DNA of 64,000 nt, from contig CM029378.1 in NCBI GenBank assembly GCA_017165825.1, forward strand, positions 13,829,408-13,893,407. Direction: 5' to 3'. Made by a program: the position numbers and the translations under genes. The stretch is from Hepsetus odoe. Taxonomy: Eukaryota > Chordata > Actinopteri > Characiformes > Hepsetidae. Positions 62,418 through 64,000 of this stretch are shown here, piece after piece (positions within the stretch are counted from its first letter, which is position 1; each line of letters starts with the position of its first letter). The notes beneath the pieces were generated by a model. That model was not told where the DNA came from. It saw nothing but the letters and a program-made list of their open reading frames with translations, and did not search any database.

Positions 62418-62657
62418 TGAAAGTGAAAAGTGAAAGTGACTATTTTTGTCATTGTGAAACGCAGCACAGCACAACATAATGAAATTCAACCTCTGCATTT
62501 CACCCACACACACGTGCAGCAGGAGGCAGCTATTGAAAACACCCGGTGAGCAGTGACGGGGATGGTACGTTGCTCAGGGCAACCTACTGGTGAGGGAATC
62601 AAACCCACAATCTTCCAATCCGGAGCAACTCCCTAACTCCTAGGCTACCGTTGCCCC
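62418..62657 (-). mobile_element. tRNA-derived SINE, tail type 1
   Basis: On the minus strand: GGGGCAACGGTAGCCTAGGA head, GGGTTTGATTCCC (B box), and a middle lacking the TACCCTTGAGCA part. The tail contains GCTGCCTCCTGCTGCACGTG, GTGCTGTGCTGCGTTTCACA and TAGTCACTTTCACTTTTCAC. It lies about 80 bases from the previous SINE, in the same orientation. Confidence 0.85.
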
Positions 62658-64000
62658 TTGTTTGGACAGGATATTTTAATACAATCATATCGCTGCTGAT
62701 ACATGTAATATTTTTTCTGTAAATTAGTAATACTGATCATTACAATATACATATTTACCACACTGCATTAATGTGACTACTGATTACAATCTTCATTGCT
62801 CTTCATTGCAAGTAGAACCTGTGGTGACCTGTCTTTGTCTCAGCACCCTTCTGATCCATGATCTTCTTGCAGGACCTACTCTTACTGACCTGTGATTCAT
62901 CCATCAATACCTGAGAACAACAGATTGATTTGACCTTTACCATTCTGCTGCAGATGCCTGTCCTTATTTGGGCCTCAGCTTTTTCTCAACTTGCACTTGG
63001 TGGCAGGGACATGATAACACACACTGGTGTGTGAAACACACTCGTTTGCAAGCAATAAAAGCACAGAACTCCATGGTCTCACTGACAGTTATGACTAGAC
63101 CATCTTCTGACAGATGTCAGGCGGATTATTATTGCTTGTTAAGTATGTGTGCGCATTTATGAACGCATTGTGTGAGGCCTTATGGTGGCGGTAAGCAGCT
63201 GCACAGCTGTGTAAACACACCCAGGCGTTGCTGTAGGCCCTGTCTGTCTGCTGAGACTGCACTGCAGTAGATGCACAAGACTGGCATGCTAGAGTCAGGC
63301 AAGCACAGCTGGATCAATGCATCGAGCCGTGGCTTCATCAAAGGACAAACACCTCAACTGTTTGCGTGTGAGCAGCCTCTTCCACATGCACAATAGCCTC
63401 TGTCTGTATGACTCACAGCTGCTATTAGCACATAGGAAAAGAGACATAATAACTATTACAGGCAATTTTGTTGCGCGCCCCATATTGATTCATTGTGATT
63501 CAAGCCTGAGGAATAGAGTTTAGTCTGCCATATATTGCACTAATTAAATGATAATAAGCAGGCAATACACTGTGCCCTCATAGCGTTGGTACTGCATGCC
63601 AGCCGAGGTCTCTCACGTGGTAGATGTGTGTATTTAGCTACACACAGATTGTTTCTCATTAAGCGTGCTCCCTCTGCTCTATTGTCTGTGTTCTGCTGTA
63701 TTATCAACCCCAGTACCCCTTAATACACACAGAGAAATCTTGTCTATCCAAGGGATCATTTATAATCATAGGACTTATTGTGAAATTCCTCGTACTTGGA
63801 CCTGTGATTCAATTAACATTAATGTCTTCGTATTGAGGGTAAATGAAATGTCACTTTCCTGTGTGAATGGAGATTCTGGAAATAGCAGGGTTTTTTTCAC
63901 TGTTGGACAAATTTGGAGTAATGTGGATCTTTCTCGCTCTTTCTCTTTTTACACAAAGTTGCACCCACAACCTCGACGGTCCGCTCCGAGTTCTTCAAGC
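62658..64000. other. Unique sequence to window end
   Basis: No repeat recognised. The last 60 bases follow a long pyrimidine tract ending in ACAAAG and are CpG-rich. They could be the start of an exon cut by the window, but no protein match is recognised. Confidence 0.35.

Overview
The window looks like vertebrate nuclear DNA, most likely from a teleost fish. It has moderate to low GC, long (CA)n, (GA)n and (TA)n microsatellites, several decayed Tc1-type transposons, tRNA-derived SINEs and fragments of several retrotransposon types. The Tc1 and SINE mix suggests an ostariophysan (catfish or characin type), but that is inference. I found no complete cellular gene, no rRNA or functional tRNA, and no exon I can name. 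The window is probably intergenic or inside a very large intron.

Layout. 1-5 kb: decayed Tc1 transposase (minus), then CA and GA microsatellites. 5-12 kb: possible hAT end, a diverged local duplication, a tRNA-type SINE, a non-LTR retrotransposon 3' end, a second Tc1 relic, a retroelement 3' tail, and a DIRS-type tyrosine recombinase fragment. 12-25 kb: mostly unique sequence with SINEs at 14.7, 15.4, 21.9 and 22.5 kb, and a 180-bp direct duplication at 16.4 and 18.6 kb. 25-35 kb: a fold-back Tc1 element, a 34-bp exact duplication, a third Tc1 transposase relic with a nested retroelement tail, and a pair of long CT/GA tracts in inverted orientation. 35-46 kb: two SINEs with clear target-site duplications, a reverse transcriptase C-terminus, a second fold-back element, a 1.5-kb Tc1 element with both ends, and an L1-like fragment. 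46-54 kb: many GA/CT tracts and triplet arrays. 54-64 kb: a third fold-back element split by a SINE, long unique sequence, and two tandemly placed SINEs.

The repeats form a layered insertion history. SINEs and LINE-type tails lie inside older DNA transposons, and TA-targeting elements sit at TA-rich sites. Two SINE types share one tRNA-like head and central part but carry different 3' tails. One of those tails also ends a LINE-like fragment and a nested insertion. The fold-back elements carry the last codons of a Tc1 transposase in both arms. The long unique stretches could hold conserved regulatory elements, but that cannot be judged without alignments. All alignments here were made by eye.
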